The translations under genes and the position numbers were made by a program. A stretch of 64,000 nucleotides of DNA from Prorocentrum cordatum (Eukaryota > Sar > Dinophyceae > Prorocentrales > Prorocentraceae), in the NCBI GenBank assembly GCA_963575745.1, contig CAUYUJ010014363.1, forward strand, positions 1 through 64,000, in the 5' to 3' direction. Of the stretch, positions 39,617-50,506 are shown piece after piece. The notes beneath the pieces are model-generated. The model was given only the letters and a program-made list of their open reading frames with translations. It had not been told where the DNA came from and made no database searches. Every line of letters starts with the position of its first letter. Positions within the stretch are counted from its first letter, which is position 1.

Positions 39617-39788
39617 TGGATGCCATGACAATGCACACTCTAACATTCCTATCATTGAGTTAAGGATGTGTTTAAACTGTGTAAAACACGTTCTAGCAAT
39701 GTTTCAAACATGTTCCTTTTACATACTTATAACATGTTTGAAACATTATGGAAAGTATTTGGCAGCATGCATCCTCTCCATTAATCGT
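39617..39788. repeat. dispersed repeat R3, copy 2
   Basis: Matches 36069-36246 from GTGGATGCCATG to CCTCTCCATTAATCG, which is duplicated at its end (ATTAATCGTCTCCATTAATCG). Confidence 0.85.
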
Positions 39789-40159
39789 CTCCATTAATCG
39801 TCCTCCGCAACCCTAAACCCGCGACGGGGTGACGGCTTCGGAACGTGGGCCGCGCAGTGGTGAACAAATAAGACGAGGAGGCAATTTTCGTCCACTGCGG
39901 CCGAGTCGGTATGTATTCCAGATCCTTCAATAAGCGACCCCCGTGCCAACCTGTCCGACGCCCCTTGCCCGCGCCCCCACGCGCCCCAAACCCACCCCCT
40001 CTCGCTCCCCAACCTCCCCACGCCCCCCGAAGGACAGCGGCTTCCCCCCCGCGCCCCCCCACGCGATCCACCCCCACACGCTTATTCAGAGACCTGGAGT
40101 ACTCTTCCTTGCCATCGCATCGACTCCACGGTGACATCACCATGGTCCGTGCAGCGTAC

Positions 40160-40195
40160 AAACGATGCGATGCGATGCGATGCGATGCGATGCGA
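40160..40195. repeat. GCGAT pentanucleotide repeat
   Basis: Six or so units of GCGAT. The surrounding 39790-40600 has no supported gene. Confidence 0.9.
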
Positions 40196-40639
40196 CCACC
40201 GTTGCGGACAGCGTCCGGGCCTAGAGCAGACCGGGTGGGTGAGGCCATGGCCTCGAGGATCTGAGGTGTCTGGATTCATGCAATGCGAGACGTATAAAAA
40301 GTTAGGAGGAGATGGGCGAGGGAGAGGGGGACAAACGAGCAAGCGGCGGACGCGGCACAAGAGCAGCATCACCGCAGACTGCCGGACGCCCGCGCGCCTC
40401 GGCGCTGCGCTGAGGCCCGCCCTGGCGCGCGGGAAGCGCGCGCCCGCGGCGCGGCACCCCGGGGGCGCCGCAAGGGGACCGAGGGGCCGATCCCAGAGAT
40501 CCACGCGGAGCTCTTGGGGTTCCTGTGCAGGGCGTGCTCTGGGGCGCCCAGAGACATACGAATACTATATCATGTCCGCCCTGGAGGCGCGCGTCCGCCC
40601 CGAGCATCTAGTACACCCATCTCGTAGTGGAAGAGGAGG

Positions 40640-40703
40640 GAGGGGGAGGAGGAGGAGGAGGAGGAGGAGGAGGAGGAAGAGGAGGAGGAGGAGGAGGAGG
40701 AGG
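40640..40703. repeat. GGA microsatellite
   Basis: About 20 GGA units, immediately followed by repeat R5. Confidence 0.9.
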
Positions 40704-40705
40704 AA

Positions 40706-40780
40706 TCGTTTCTCGAGCGGTGTGGCCAGAAAGCGCCCGCCACAACGCGTGTACCAGAAGATGTCTCGGTGCGCGAACAC
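40706..40780. repeat. dispersed repeat R5, copy 2
   Basis: Shares TCGTTTC, GAGCGGT, GGCCAGAAA, CGCCCGCCAC and TCTCGG-GCGCG blocks with 5347-5418. Confidence 0.6.
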
Positions 40781-40810
40781 GTTGTATAAGCATGTTGGGG
40801 GGCGACGATG

Positions 40811-41086
40811 ATCTGCTCCTCCAGAAGAGGAGCAAGAGTGTTCCTCGTTGCTCGCCGATGAGCTGGGTTGCCCAGTGGGAGGGGGAGCTGCCGGCCGTTG
40901 ATGCAACCTTTTCGACGTGGGCACCCTGACGCATGTCCACGTGCACCGGTACTGCGCACCCCCGTCGTACCTGCGCAACCGACACGGTCAGGTTATCCGG
41001 GGGGGGGGGCGGGCCCGATGGCCCTGCTTATCGCGGGACCCTTGAAACACAGTCTCCCTGCTCCTCTACAAGAGGAGCAGGTTGCG
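40811..41086. other. two GCTCCTC hairpins
   Basis: TGCTCCTC-CAGAA-GAGGAGCA near 40812 and CCTGCTCCTCT-ACA-AGAGGAGCAGG near 41061 (11-bp perfect stem). No gene accompanies them; 40787-41380 is otherwise unremarkable. Confidence 0.6.
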
Positions 41087-41386
41087 CACTGTAGGAGAAC
41101 CAGCGCATCTGACTGGGTGGTCTCGCGACTGATGTCGCTTCGGTGGCGCGGTGGCAGCCTGGGAGATGATTACTGGCTGCTGCCGCTTCCGCCCTCCAGA
41201 GCCTGTTGCGCTGCCCGGGTGAACATGGAAATAGCTACAGGGTTATCAAGTTCGATTCGGCCTGACTTCCCTTAGACTAGACTCTGCGCAGCGCGCTCCC
41301 TCCAGGATCACCGCAGGACGTTGACCTCCGTAGCCAGCTTCGTGTGGCCTGGAGCGGGAGTCGGCGGCGAGCGATGGGGGAAATGA

Positions 41387-41515
41387 GAAGGAGAAGGCCT
41401 TCTCAGAAAGCGGCGGGGCTTCTCAGAAGGCCTCCGGCCTTCTGAAAAGTTGTCTGCGTCTTCGGGGAAAGCCGGGGGACTTCCGAACCTTCTGAGAAAG
41501 AAGGCCTTCTCCTTC
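41387..41515. repeat. nested palindromes of AAGGCCTTCT
   Basis: AAGGAGAAGGCCTTCTCAG at the left and CTTCTGAGAAAGAAGGCCTT followed by CTCCTT at the right form an inverted repeat. Each arm is itself palindromic, with two more copies of GGCCTTCT between them. Confidence 0.75.
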
Positions 41516-41589
41516 CCGCGTCTTCCCCCCCAGGCTCGCCACCGAGGGAAGTGTGACGGGGCTGCACGCTTGAATCGGCTCGATTTCCT

Positions 41590-42168
41590 TTGCCGAGGAG
41601 CACAAGGAGGAGGAGCAGCAGGAGCGCGAGGAGGAGCAGGAGGAGCAGGAGGAGGAGGAGGAGGAGGCGGAGGAGGAGGATGGAGGAGGATGGAGGAGGA
41701 TGGAGGAGGAGGGGAGGAGGAGGAGGAGGAGGAGGAGGAGGAGGAGGCGGAGGGAGGAGGATGAGGAGGAGGAGGGAGGAGGAGGAGGAGAAGGAGGAGG
41801 ATGGAGGAGGGAGGAGGAGGAGGAGGTGGAGGAGGAGGAGGAGGGGAGGATGGAGGAGGAGGAGGATGGAAGAGGAGGAAGGGAGGAGGGAGAGGAGGAG
41901 GATAGGGAGGAGGAGAGGAGGAGGGAGGAGGAGGAGGAGGAGGAGGAGGAGGAGGAGGAGAAGGAGGAGAGGAGGGGGAGGAGGGAAAAGGGAGGAGGAG
42001 AGGAGGAGGAGGAGGAGGAGGAGAAGGACGACGAGAAGGGAGGAGGGAGGATGAAGGAGGAGGGAGGAGGAGGAGGAGGAGGAGGAGGGAAGGAGGAGGA
42101 GGAGGAGGAGGAGGAGGAGGAGGAGGAGGAGGACGAGGAAGGAGGAGGAGGAGGAGGAGGAGGAGGGG
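41590..42168. repeat. long GGA microsatellite
   Basis: About 580 bases of GGA with AGGAGG, GGATGG and AAGG interruptions. Glu/Gly/Arg (or Leu/Ser on the other strand) frames across it are artefacts. Confidence 0.95.
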
Positions 42169-42369
42169 CCCGGGCGAGGGGCCCCGTGCACCTCCCGGCC
42201 AGCCCGCCTCGCCGAGCGGCGGCGGGGCGGGCGGGGAGCCGCCGAGGGCGGCCTCTGGGACGCGGCGCGGGCGGCCGCGCCGAAGTCGATGCCGTTCAGG
42301 TAGGAGTTGTGGTCCTCGCCCCGAAGGAATGGGCGAGAGAGGATCCAGGGCAGTTTTTTAATACATAGG

Positions 42370-42595
42370 ATTTTAAAAATATATGCGGGGCGTGAAAGCG
42401 ACCACAGCCACTGCTTTTCTTTTGTTGCCGCCTGCCAACCCGCAGGAACAAAGCAGTGGTTGTGGTCATTTTCGCTGAGCTTGGCACCAGCGAAATGACC
42501 ACAACCACTGTGTTTTTTTCGGCCGGCTGGAAGGCGGCGCAAACAAGAAACAGTGGTTGTGGTCGTTTTCACGCCCGCAATATAGGATCTTTATA
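42370..42595. mobile_element. fold-back element of four alternating arms
   Basis: Four related arms alternate in orientation. They are GAAAGCGACCACAGCCACTG (42394-42413), CAGTGGTTGTGGTCATTTTC (42464-42483), GAAATGACCACAACCACTG (42495-42513) and CAGTGGTTGTGGTCGTTTTC (42551-42570). Outer flanks ATATGCGGGGCGTG and CACGCCCGCAATAT extend the outer inverted repeat. No coding capacity. Confidence 0.75.
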
Positions 42596-42598
42596 TAT

Positions 42599-42790
42599 GA
42601 TTAATTTCTGAATAAATTTATGCATGAACTCAACGATGTTTTTAAGACTGACCCCTGCATTTGTTAATACATGATCCGCAGGCGGAGCATGTAGTAAAAA
42701 CGGCATTGTCAGATGGATGTTGTTTTGTCTCAGAAGCCTAGCGGTTGCGTGCTAGGCACCAGCCTCAGGGCCTGCTCGGTTGTGATCCTC
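42599..42790. other. AT-rich spacer with small hairpin
   Basis: AT-richer DNA with GCCTAGC-GGTTGCGT-GCTAGGC near 42738. No gene. Confidence 0.4.
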
Positions 42791-42795
42791 GCCCA

Positions 42796-43042
42796 CGACT
42801 CGAGCAGGGAGCGACCGCCCTGGCATTCCGCTGACGGGCCTACCACGACGTGTTCTCAGAACCCTAAGCGTTGATCCGAGAACAACAACAAGGTTCTCAG
42901 AAGATGAACCCGATGTGTTGAACCAAGACAGTCCCAGCCAGACCTGTTCTAAGAACATTTCGTGCCAGACCACACAAGGTTCTTAGAACACTCTTTGGTG
43001 GGCCGATCGGCGAGCCAGGACGCTTCGACACTGCTTGAAGGA
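42796..43042. mobile_element. MITE family M2, copy 3
   Basis: Element 42799-43039 (241 bp) starts CTCGAGCAGGG and ends CACTGCTTGAA. Flanking triplets CGA and GGA differ at one base. The interior shares GTTCTCAGAAC/GTTCTTAGAAC palindromes with copies 1 and 2. Confidence 0.7.
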
Positions 43043-43083
43043 CTCGCCATTGCTTCCCCGTGCATGTTTCGATGTCGCGAAAA

Positions 43084-43111
43084 TGTGTGTGTGTGTGTGC
43101 GTGTGTGCGTG

Positions 43112-43142
<31 letters not shown>

Positions 43143-43242
43143 TTGCGTGCGGGTGTGCTTGCGTGCGTGCGTGCGGGCGGGCGTGCGTGCGTGCGTGCGT
43201 GCGTGTGTGTGTGTGTGTGTGTATATGTGTGTTCGTGTGCGT
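43084..43242. repeat. alternating GT/GC tract
   Basis: About 160 bases of almost perfect purine-pyrimidine alternation (TG, then GCGT, then TG again), a sequence type that readily adopts Z-DNA. Confidence 0.95.
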
Positions 43243-43405
43243 GAATTCGAAAAAGGCCAATGATGCCGATGGCGGCGGATGGCGCCGCCCCGTGCGGTGG
43301 GGGTTCGCGATGGCGATGATAACGACGCCCCCCACGCTCGCGGGGATTTCCCTCATTTGTCTCGCGAGACTTCGGGCGTCGGCGCGGGCTGGCACGTCGG
43401 ACGGG

Positions 43406-44090
43406 CTAGGCTTCGCCGTTAACTTTCCGCTTGCCGTTGTCCTTGCCCTTGCTGGGCATCTCCTTGTACTTGCCCTTGAGTCTGCTCGCGTCCTTCCTCG
43501 GGCCCTTGTCTTTGCCCTTGCTGGGCTTGTCCGTGGGCTCGCGCGCGCCCTTGCTCGCTCCCGCGTCCATACGCTTGCCCTTGCTCGGGCCCGCGTCCAC
43601 GGGGCTCTCCTTGCCCGTGCCCGCCGCGTCTTTGCCCCCTTTCGGCGGCGCCCAGTGCCGCGCCACTTCGGCGCCCTGCGCGACCCGCTGCAAGGCGACG
43701 AGGGTCGCGACCCAGTTGTCTTCCGCGTAGGTCGGCGCCCGCCTCTTGCGCTCCACGAAACTTCTGAGCTCCACGGTGGGCTTTGGCGTTGGCGGCGCCG
43801 CGTCGGCGCTGGCGGAAGGCGTCGCGCTCTCCTTTGGTTTGGGCGTCGCGCGCGCCGCAAGGCCCCGCGGGCGCTGGGGCGCGCGACCGCTGCGTCGGCG
43901 CCGCGGTGGGCGCCAGGCCAGGCGCGGGCGCGTCCGGCTGGGCGGGCGCGCCCCATCATCGTCTCCACCGTCGTCGCCGCCCTCCTCGCTCTCGTCGCCG
44001 TCGTCATCGTCGTCGACGTCCGCCGCCGTGGCGCATCCGTTCTGGCTCAGACTGCGGGCGCGTCGTCCGCGATCCGCCCGCGCGCAATGC
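43406..44090 (-). CDS. probable exon of an unknown Lys/Gly/Ser-repeat protein
   Basis: A minus-strand frame ends at TAG 43406. An acidic stretch (DVDDDDDGDESEEGG) is followed by a Pro/Arg-rich linker. The most protein-like segment is PTVELRSFVERKRRAPTYAE and VATLVALQRVAQGAEVARHW. The tail has five to six short units built on PSKGKDKG, DAGASKGA and RLKGKYKE. The Lys-rich tail suggests a nuclear or nucleic-acid-associated protein, which is only inference. The upstream end runs into dispersed repeat R2 at about 44100, so the start is not visible. No family recognised. Confidence 0.4.
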
Positions 44091-44102
44091 TGAAGGAGCC
44101 CA

Positions 44103-44262
44103 CAAACACACAAATAAATACACACAAATAAAATGAGTCCCCATATTTTCCCATATGTTCCGGGTTTTTGTCTTCCCCCCCCACTTCCCATATTTTCCCA
44201 TATTTTCCTGGGAGTGGACGATTAATTGTGTCTGTGTGTTTTTTCTCCTCCTGAAATGCAGG
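44103..44262. repeat. dispersed repeat R2, copy 2
   Basis: Begins ACAAACACACAAATAAATAC and ends TTTTTCTCCTCCTGAAATGC. The eight bases AGGAGCCC precede it and follow it exactly, which looks like a target duplication. Confidence 0.8.
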
Positions 44263-46139
44263 AGCCCCTTGCACCTGCCATTGCCCTGGCCACTGCACTG
44301 CCGGAGGCCCCCGCGGGCGCCTCGGCCGCGGCATGGACCTCGCCGCGAAAGGCGGACGGCGACAGCAAGGTGGCTGCCGCGGGGCCGGGCGAGACGGCGG
44401 CGGCGGGAGCGCCCCCGACGACCCCCCAATCGCTCGGGGGCCACGCGCTGGCCCGGCACGATGGCATCATCAGCGCCCAGAGGCTATACCCGATGCCCCA
44501 GCGGTCGTCGGCGATGGGGGAGGGGCAGAGGGCGCAAGGGGAGCCTTCCCGCCCTGCTGCAGATCGCAGGCGCCCCGCGCCTGATCGCGGCGCACCCCAG
44601 CGAGTGCGCGTCGCGCGCTGCTCCGCCATCGACGCGGGCTCGCGCGCTGCGCAGGTTCCCGCGCGAACTCTGCGCGCGCCTTGGCGCAGACAAGATCAAG
44701 CCGCGCGGCTTCTGAGAGCCCTTCTCGAGCAGACCCGCCGACGCCGACGCCCGGGCGAGACGCCCCGTCGTCGGCGGCAAGGGCGTCGACGAGCTCGAGA
44801 CGACGATCCCCGTCGCTCTGCGTGCCGACGCGGGGGCCTTACTCGAAGGCGCCTGCGCGCCATGTCGCGGGCAACCCCCTCCCTCGTCGGGCCTGGAGAG
44901 GCCCGGGCGGCAGAGTTCATCTAGGCCTCCTGCGTCCAACGAGCAGGCGGCGACGCCGACCGACCGTGGCGGCCTCGCTTGATCGAGGACCTCGCCGCGC
45001 TGTCGAGGGCGGAGAATTCGCGCACGATCCCGGCGGCGCTCTCTCGAAGGTCGCGCTGGCCTTCGTCGCGTGCGACGAGGGCGAGAGTGAAGGAATGGCT
45101 TCGGCCTGACGCACGTCGCAGCGCGCGACGAGGTGTGCCCCGAATGCCTCGCCAACGGGACAACGCGGCCATTCGCCGACATGAGGGAGACTGCTCTGCG
45201 GAGGCCTGGCGAAGGCATGATCTTCGACGCGCGCAGGGCCAGAGCACGGGAGCCCCGCCACCCGATGGTGGCGAGCGCATTATTATGCCATCGCTTCTTC
45301 TTCCCCATTAACCTGATGCATCTCCTCGAACGCAAAGGCGTGGCGCCCGTAGTCTCTGGGCCCGCATTGCAGCTAATACTGAATCGCGTCCGCGTCGGGC
45401 CGAACAACGGTGCGCGCTTGGCGGCCACCAGTGAGCGCAGGGATCACTAGTACAACGCCAGGCCCGGCTCCTATCGCCTCCCAAGGATCATGCTGTCCAA
45501 TGTCACGAGAGACTGATGGGGGAACCTCTCAGGGCCACCCTAAAATGCAGCGAAGTTCAGATGTGCTGATCCTTGCTCCAGGGACCTCGCCCACCACTAT
45601 TGCGAGTCCAGGATTTCGCGAGACACTCAGTTGCGCGCGTGTGTGGGCGCGCCCATGACTTGTCCAAGGCAGTCTACCATGCGCCGATGTTCCCGCCCGA
45701 CGACATGGTAGCTCGCGTGCGTAAGCTGTACTTGGAATACGGGGCGGCATATCAACGCTTGCGCGAGATATCGCGCTGTTTTCCCCATTACGCCCAACAC
45801 GCGCACGGTCCAGCATCTCCCTATATTGGCGCAGTGCATCAACCCCGTGAGGTGCAGGCGTACGCGGGGGAGTCCATGACTAGGGCCAGTCACATCGACA
45901 TGGCGGGGCTCCAAAATCGGGCGGTGCAAGGACACCGTGCACAAGGCCGTCCCAACGAACCAAGTCACAGGCGTTCCTACTTCGACTTGAGCTCGCTCAT
46001 AAAAAGCGCGGCGCGCGATAATTTTTTTCAATCCCCCACAAGCGTGAGGCGTCGCCGTCGTCATGGCCAGCGCGATCATCCACAAGAGCGGGGCTTGCGC
46101 CATCCATCGTCAGCATCACCAGCATCATTACAGTAATAT
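44263..46139. other. GC-rich DNA, no confident gene
   Basis: Frames on both strands are long but of Arg/Ala/Pro composition up to about 45200. From 45573 to 46136 a plus-strand frame (MFPPDDMVARVRKLYLEYGA, AYQRLREISRCFPHYAQHA) is of more ordinary composition and might be an exon. Nothing else supports it. Confidence 0.3.
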
Positions 46140-46640
46140 GGTTAAACTACTTGAGTACATGGAAGATAATGATGTGCGATAAGTATAGCTACATGAAAAT
46201 AGCTCAAATATAAAAACGATTATATATACGTAGGGATACATTTCGCTAGCCGAAGCATGGGCACCTCTAAATACAACATGTGTCGATATGCTGGATCGAA
46301 ATAGAAAAATATAGAAACTTCCAATTCCGTGTGCATATATGTATAATCATATTGAGCATGGCCACCTACAATCCTGCTATAACTGAACAGCTGGGTGATG
46401 GGGTGGGGCTCGGATGTCGCCGCGTGCTCGGCACATTCCGAATCCTACCCCCGCCGCCCACTGACCTGCCCGAGTTCGAAAAGGACGGGATCGACTACAG
46501 GATTGGCTTACCCCAGCCTTGATTATTTCGTCGAATCTCCAACCAGTGCGCGTAATGCCCGAATATCTACAAACTGTATTCACACAAGTTTCCATGGAGT
46601 CCATGAGGAAATAAATGTTGGCGTAAAGCAATTCTGCTTA
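46140..46640. other. AT-rich island
   Basis: A 500-base stretch distinctly richer in A and T than its surroundings, with TATATATACG and similar runs. No gene, RNA or repeat recognised. Confidence 0.6.
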
Positions 46641-46689
46641 TAGAGGCCTACTCGATGGGGTCCGAGTCCGAGTATATGTGGCAGGAGGA

Positions 46690-46790
46690 TCTCGCAGCAT
46701 CGCCGATACATCGGCGATGCATCGGCGATGCATCGGCGGTGCAATGGCGACGTCGGCAATGCCTCGGCGACGTCGGCGTTGAGAAAGTTG
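46690..46790. repeat. 12-bp CATCGGCGATG tandem repeat
   Basis: CATCGGCGATG occurs in three to four tandem units (46695-46740), passing into related GACGTCGGC units. Confidence 0.8.
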
Positions 46791-46937
46791 GGCGCCGCAT
46801 CGAGCCGATGCGGCGCGATCCTCCGACCCCATCCACTCCGACCCCATCTAGGAGGCCCAGAAGTCTCCCCTCGGCGGGGGCCGCTCTCCGCGGCCCACTC
46901 GTGGGGATCTCTGGGAGGAAAGAAACCAAGCATAAAT

Positions 46938-47078
46938 GTTCGGAGCCCCGCGCGGATTTCTTGGATCTGCGCTGAACCCCCCCTCCCTGGTGCGCCGAGC
47001 GCGCCGGGGGCGGCGCAGGAGGCGCAGCGAGAGGTTTCGCCAGCGAGGATCCAAGAAAACCGCGCGGAACTCCGACAA
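46938..47078. repeat. imperfect inverted repeat, about 65-bp arms
   Basis: GTTCGGAGCCCCGCGCGGAT-TTCTTGGATC on the left matches the complement of GATCCAAGAA-AACCGCGCGGAACTCCGAC on the right. A GC-rich centre also pairs. It could be a further fold-back element. Confidence 0.6.
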
Positions 47079-47229
47079 ATTATGGCTATGCGGCTATACA
47101 GCTTTTCCTCTTCCAATATCTTCTGCCCGCTAATACGGGCCCTCTCCATCTTGTGCAGGTATAGTATCTTGTCTGCGCGGTTCCGTTCTCTATGCTGCCC
47201 CCTGTGTCCTTCTCCGACAACGACGGCGG

Positions 47230-47330
47230 CATGTACAGAGAGTCGGCCGCGGCGACGACGGCAGCAACAACCACAGAGGCGGCGACGGCAGCGACGACGA
47301 CGGCGGCGACTTCGGAGACGACGGCGGCGG
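47230..47330. repeat. GACGGC-rich triplet repeat
   Basis: Degenerate GAC/GGC/ACG triplets giving Thr/Ala frames. 47331-47700 has no supported gene. Confidence 0.7.
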
Positions 47331-47756
47331 CCCCGCCCCAAGAAAATCGAGCCCCTGACATTTGTTGGGGAGCGATTTGGTGGCGAACATGGTAAACAGA
47401 AACCTTCAAGTTGCCCAGGGAGGGCCAACCCAGCTTCGACTCGTAATGTTTGCCCTCGAACTGCAATTCTTTGTGGGTTGCTGCATGACACGTGCGCGCG
47501 TGATTACCGCGGCCGCTCCTGGCCTGGAAGAGGACCCACAGTCCCAACGCACCAAATGTCAAGCGTAGAAAGACAAACACCGGCATAAACATAAACCGTC
47601 GGAGATCCGCGCGGACACCTGGTGGCTTTCGGTCATAACCCTTTCGGTCGTAACTCGGCTTTCTGGTGGCCGTCCAAGGGGCGATCCGGGCACCCCAAGA
47701 ACGCCCTCGGGTTAACTCGGGCCTGTCCCCCTACAGAGCTTCTGGGTGAAAAATGA

Positions 47757-47830
47757 AAATTAGCCTGGCGAAGAACCCAACCATATGCAGTTGTCAGTAC
47801 CGCAGCTGCGGGTTTCATCTTCAGTAGAAC
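47757..47830. repeat. dispersed repeat R6, copy 1
   Basis: AAAATTAGCCTGGCGAAGAACCCAACCATATGCAG followed by AGTACCGCA recurs at 48628-48690 (AAATTAGCCTGACGAGGGAC and following), each time near a 90-bp-repeat block. Upstream, 47709-47735 resembles the left end of MITE M1 (TTAACTCGGGC, GTCCCCCTACAG) without a matching right end. Confidence 0.6.
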
Positions 47831-47867
47831 TCCCCATAGGACTACGCAACGTGTGAGGGGTGTGCCG

Positions 47868-48500
47868 ACATGGGTGCCACTGGGGCATTCGGCGAAGCTC
47901 CCTATGGGGACATGAAACACGCGCGGGGCGCGCCGACATGGGTGGCGGATACGCATGTGAGGGCCGCCAGTGGGGCCTCCAGTGGAGCTCCCTATGGGTC
48001 CCCGAAACATGATGCTGCTGCGGGGGGGGGGGGCCGGGATGGGTGGCGGAGGCGCATGTAAGCGCCGCTACTGGGGCCTTCGGTGGAGCTCCCTATGGGG
48101 CCACGAAGCGCGTGAGGGGTGTACTGGGATGTGTGGCGGGGACGCATGTGAGCGCCGCCACTGGGGCCTTCGGTGCAGCTCTCTATGGGGCCACGAAACG
48201 TGTGAGGGGTGTGCCGAATTGGGTGCGGGTGGTGACGCATGCGGGCGGTGCCACTGGGGCCTTCGGTGGAGCTCCCTATGGGGCCACGAAACCTGTTGTT
48301 GTGAGGGGCGTGCCGGGATGGGTGGCGGGGGCGCATGTGAACGCGGCCGCTGGGGCCTTCGGTCGAGCTCCCTATGGGGCCACGAAACGTGTGAGGGGTG
48401 TGCCGAATTGGGCGGGTGTGGGTGACGCATGTGAGCGCCGCCACTGAGGCCTCCGAAGATGATGGGGCCACGGAACCTGTCAGCGGTGTGCCGAAATGGG
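47868..48500. repeat. 90-bp repeat family, diverged block
   Basis: About seven units sharing GGAGCTCCCTATGGGGCCAC and GTGTGAGGGGTGTGCCG, with internal indels. They are clearly older than the array at 49266. Confidence 0.85.
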
Positions 48501-48627
48501 CGTGCGGGACGCATGCGCATGTGTTGAGCGGCCCCAGGGAACGACAAGCTAAGCCCACCGAGAACTAGCCCCCGTGCCCCCAACAAATAATTCGGATATG
48601 CCCAACATATAATTACACGAAATTCTG

Positions 48628-48695
48628 AAAAAAATTAGCCTGACGAGGGACCCAACCATATACAGGTGTGAGTACCGCAATAGTGATTCACTTTT
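48628..48695. repeat. dispersed repeat R6, copy 2
   Basis: Second copy of the 47757 repeat. 48700-49260 otherwise holds no supported gene. Confidence 0.6.
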
Positions 48696-49265
48696 TCGGT
48701 GGCGATCCCTATGAGGCAACGAACCGTGCTAGGGGTGTGCCGACATGAGTGGCGTGGTACACAACGCGAACGAAAACGATTGATCTGAGTACGTAGGGAG
48801 ACTGAGCGCGGGTGAATCTGCGCGCGTGCGTCTGACTGTGAATGAATCTGCGTGCGAACGAGTCTACGTGCATGAATGCGAATATGACAAAGCGTGGCGC
48901 AATTGTGTATGAATGTCAATAGTTTGACAATGTCTGCCTCTGAGTACTCGTGACGCTGGGCGTGGCCGCCGCAAGGAGCTTCCCCGGGACTCCCCGACGG
49001 CATCGCCCGCGCGCCGCGACGCCAATGTCGGCGCGCCCACCGGCGAGGATCGCGCCCGCTTCCTCCCCTTCCTTTACTCCCTCTTTGCCCGCGCACTCAA
49101 AAGTCCAAGGTTGCGGGCGCAGCGCAGCGCGGAGTCCCCGCGACGCGCGCAGGTCGCCCCGGAGGGGTCCCAGCGACGCGCGCGGGTCGTCCACTGCGCG
49201 GAGCAAAAAGAGCTAGCTGGCTGGCTGATAGCGGGCAAGGCTCTTGCCGCTGGGCAGAGAGACGA

Positions 49266-50506
49266 CGGGACGCATGCGGGCACACCACTGGGACCTTCGG
49301 TGGAGCTCCCTATGGGGCCACGGAACGTGTGAGGGGTGTGCCGAAATGGGTGTGCGGGACGCATGCGGGCACACCCACTGGGACCTTCGGTGGAGCTCCC
49401 TATGGGGCCACGAAACGTGTGAGGGGTGTGCCGAAATGGTGTGCGGGACGCATGCGGGCACACCCACTGGGACCTTCGGTGGAGCTCCCTATGGGGCCAC
49501 GAAACGTGTGAGGGGTGTGCCGAAATGGGTGTGCGGGACGCATGCGGGCACACCCACTGGGACCTTCGGTGGAGCTCCCTATGGGCAACGAAAACGTGTG
49601 AAGGGTGTTGTGCCGAAATGGGTGTGGCGGACGCATGCGGGACACCCACTGGGACCTTCGGTGGAGCTCCCTATGGGGCCACGAAACGTTTCGGTCGCCT
49701 GGGCGTGCATTGACAGTATGTTCCCGAGGGGGTGTGCCTTTGATGTGTTGGATGTGTGGTTTAGTGCTGGTGCCAAAATGAGTGTGCGGGACGCATGCGG
49801 GCACACCCACTGGGACCTTCGGTGGAGCTCCCTATGGGGCCACGAAACGTGTGAGGGGTGTGCCGAAATGGGTGTGCGGGACGCATGCGGGCACACCCAC
49901 TGGGACCTTCGGTGGAGCTCCCTATGGGGCCACGAAACGTATGAAGGGTGTACCGAAATGGGTGTGCGGGACGCATGCGGGCACACCCACTGGGACCTTC
50001 GGTGGAGCTCCCTATGGGGCAACGAAACGTGTGAGGGGTGTGCCGAATTGGGCGTGCGGGACGCATGCGGGCACACCCACTGGGACCTTCGGAGGAGCTC
50101 CCTATGGGGCCACGAAACGTGTGAGGGGTGTGCCGAAATGGGTGTGCGGGACGCATGCGGGCACACCCACTGGGACCTTCGGTGGAGCTCCCTATGGGGC
50201 CACGGAACGTGTGAAGGGTGTGCCAAAATGGGTGTGCGGGACGCATGCGGGCACACCCACTGGGACCTTCGGTGGAGCTCCCTATGGGGCCACGAAACGT
50301 GTGAGGGGTGTGCCGAAATGGGTGTGCGGGACGCATGCGGGCACACCCACTGAGACCTTCGGTGGAGCTCCCTATGGGGCCACGAAACGTGTGAGGGGTG
50401 TGCCGAAATGGGTGTGCGGGACGCATGCGGGCACACCCACTGGGACCTTCGGTGGAGCTCCCTATGGGGCCACGAAACGTGTGAGGGGTGTGCCGAAATG
50501 GGTGAT
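49266..50506. repeat. 90-bp tandem array, about 13 nearly identical units
   Basis: The unit contains GACGCATGCGGGCACACCCA, CTGGGACCTTCGGTGGAGCT and GTGTGAGGGGTGTGCCGAAA. Units recur every 90 bases at 49266-49692 and 49783-50506, interrupted once by about 90 bases of other sequence. Because 90 is divisible by three and the unit lacks stops in several frames, frames of 280-370 codons run through both strands. None looks like a real protein. Inverted copies are at 59655-59885. Confidence 0.95.

Noticed and set aside
41590-42168. Glu/Gly/Arg and Leu/Ser frames of 150-390 codons
   Set aside because: Products of the GGA microsatellite, not genes.
47700-47870. Another complete M1 MITE
   Set aside because: Only a left-like end (TTAACTCGGGC, GTCCCCCTACAG) is present. 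No GCCCGACTTA end or 8-bp duplication follows at the expected distance.
48008-48030. GCTGCTGCGGGGGG as an outlying copy of the hairpin palindrome
   Set aside because: The left arm (GAT) does not pair with the G run. The same applies to CTGCTGCGG near 37078.
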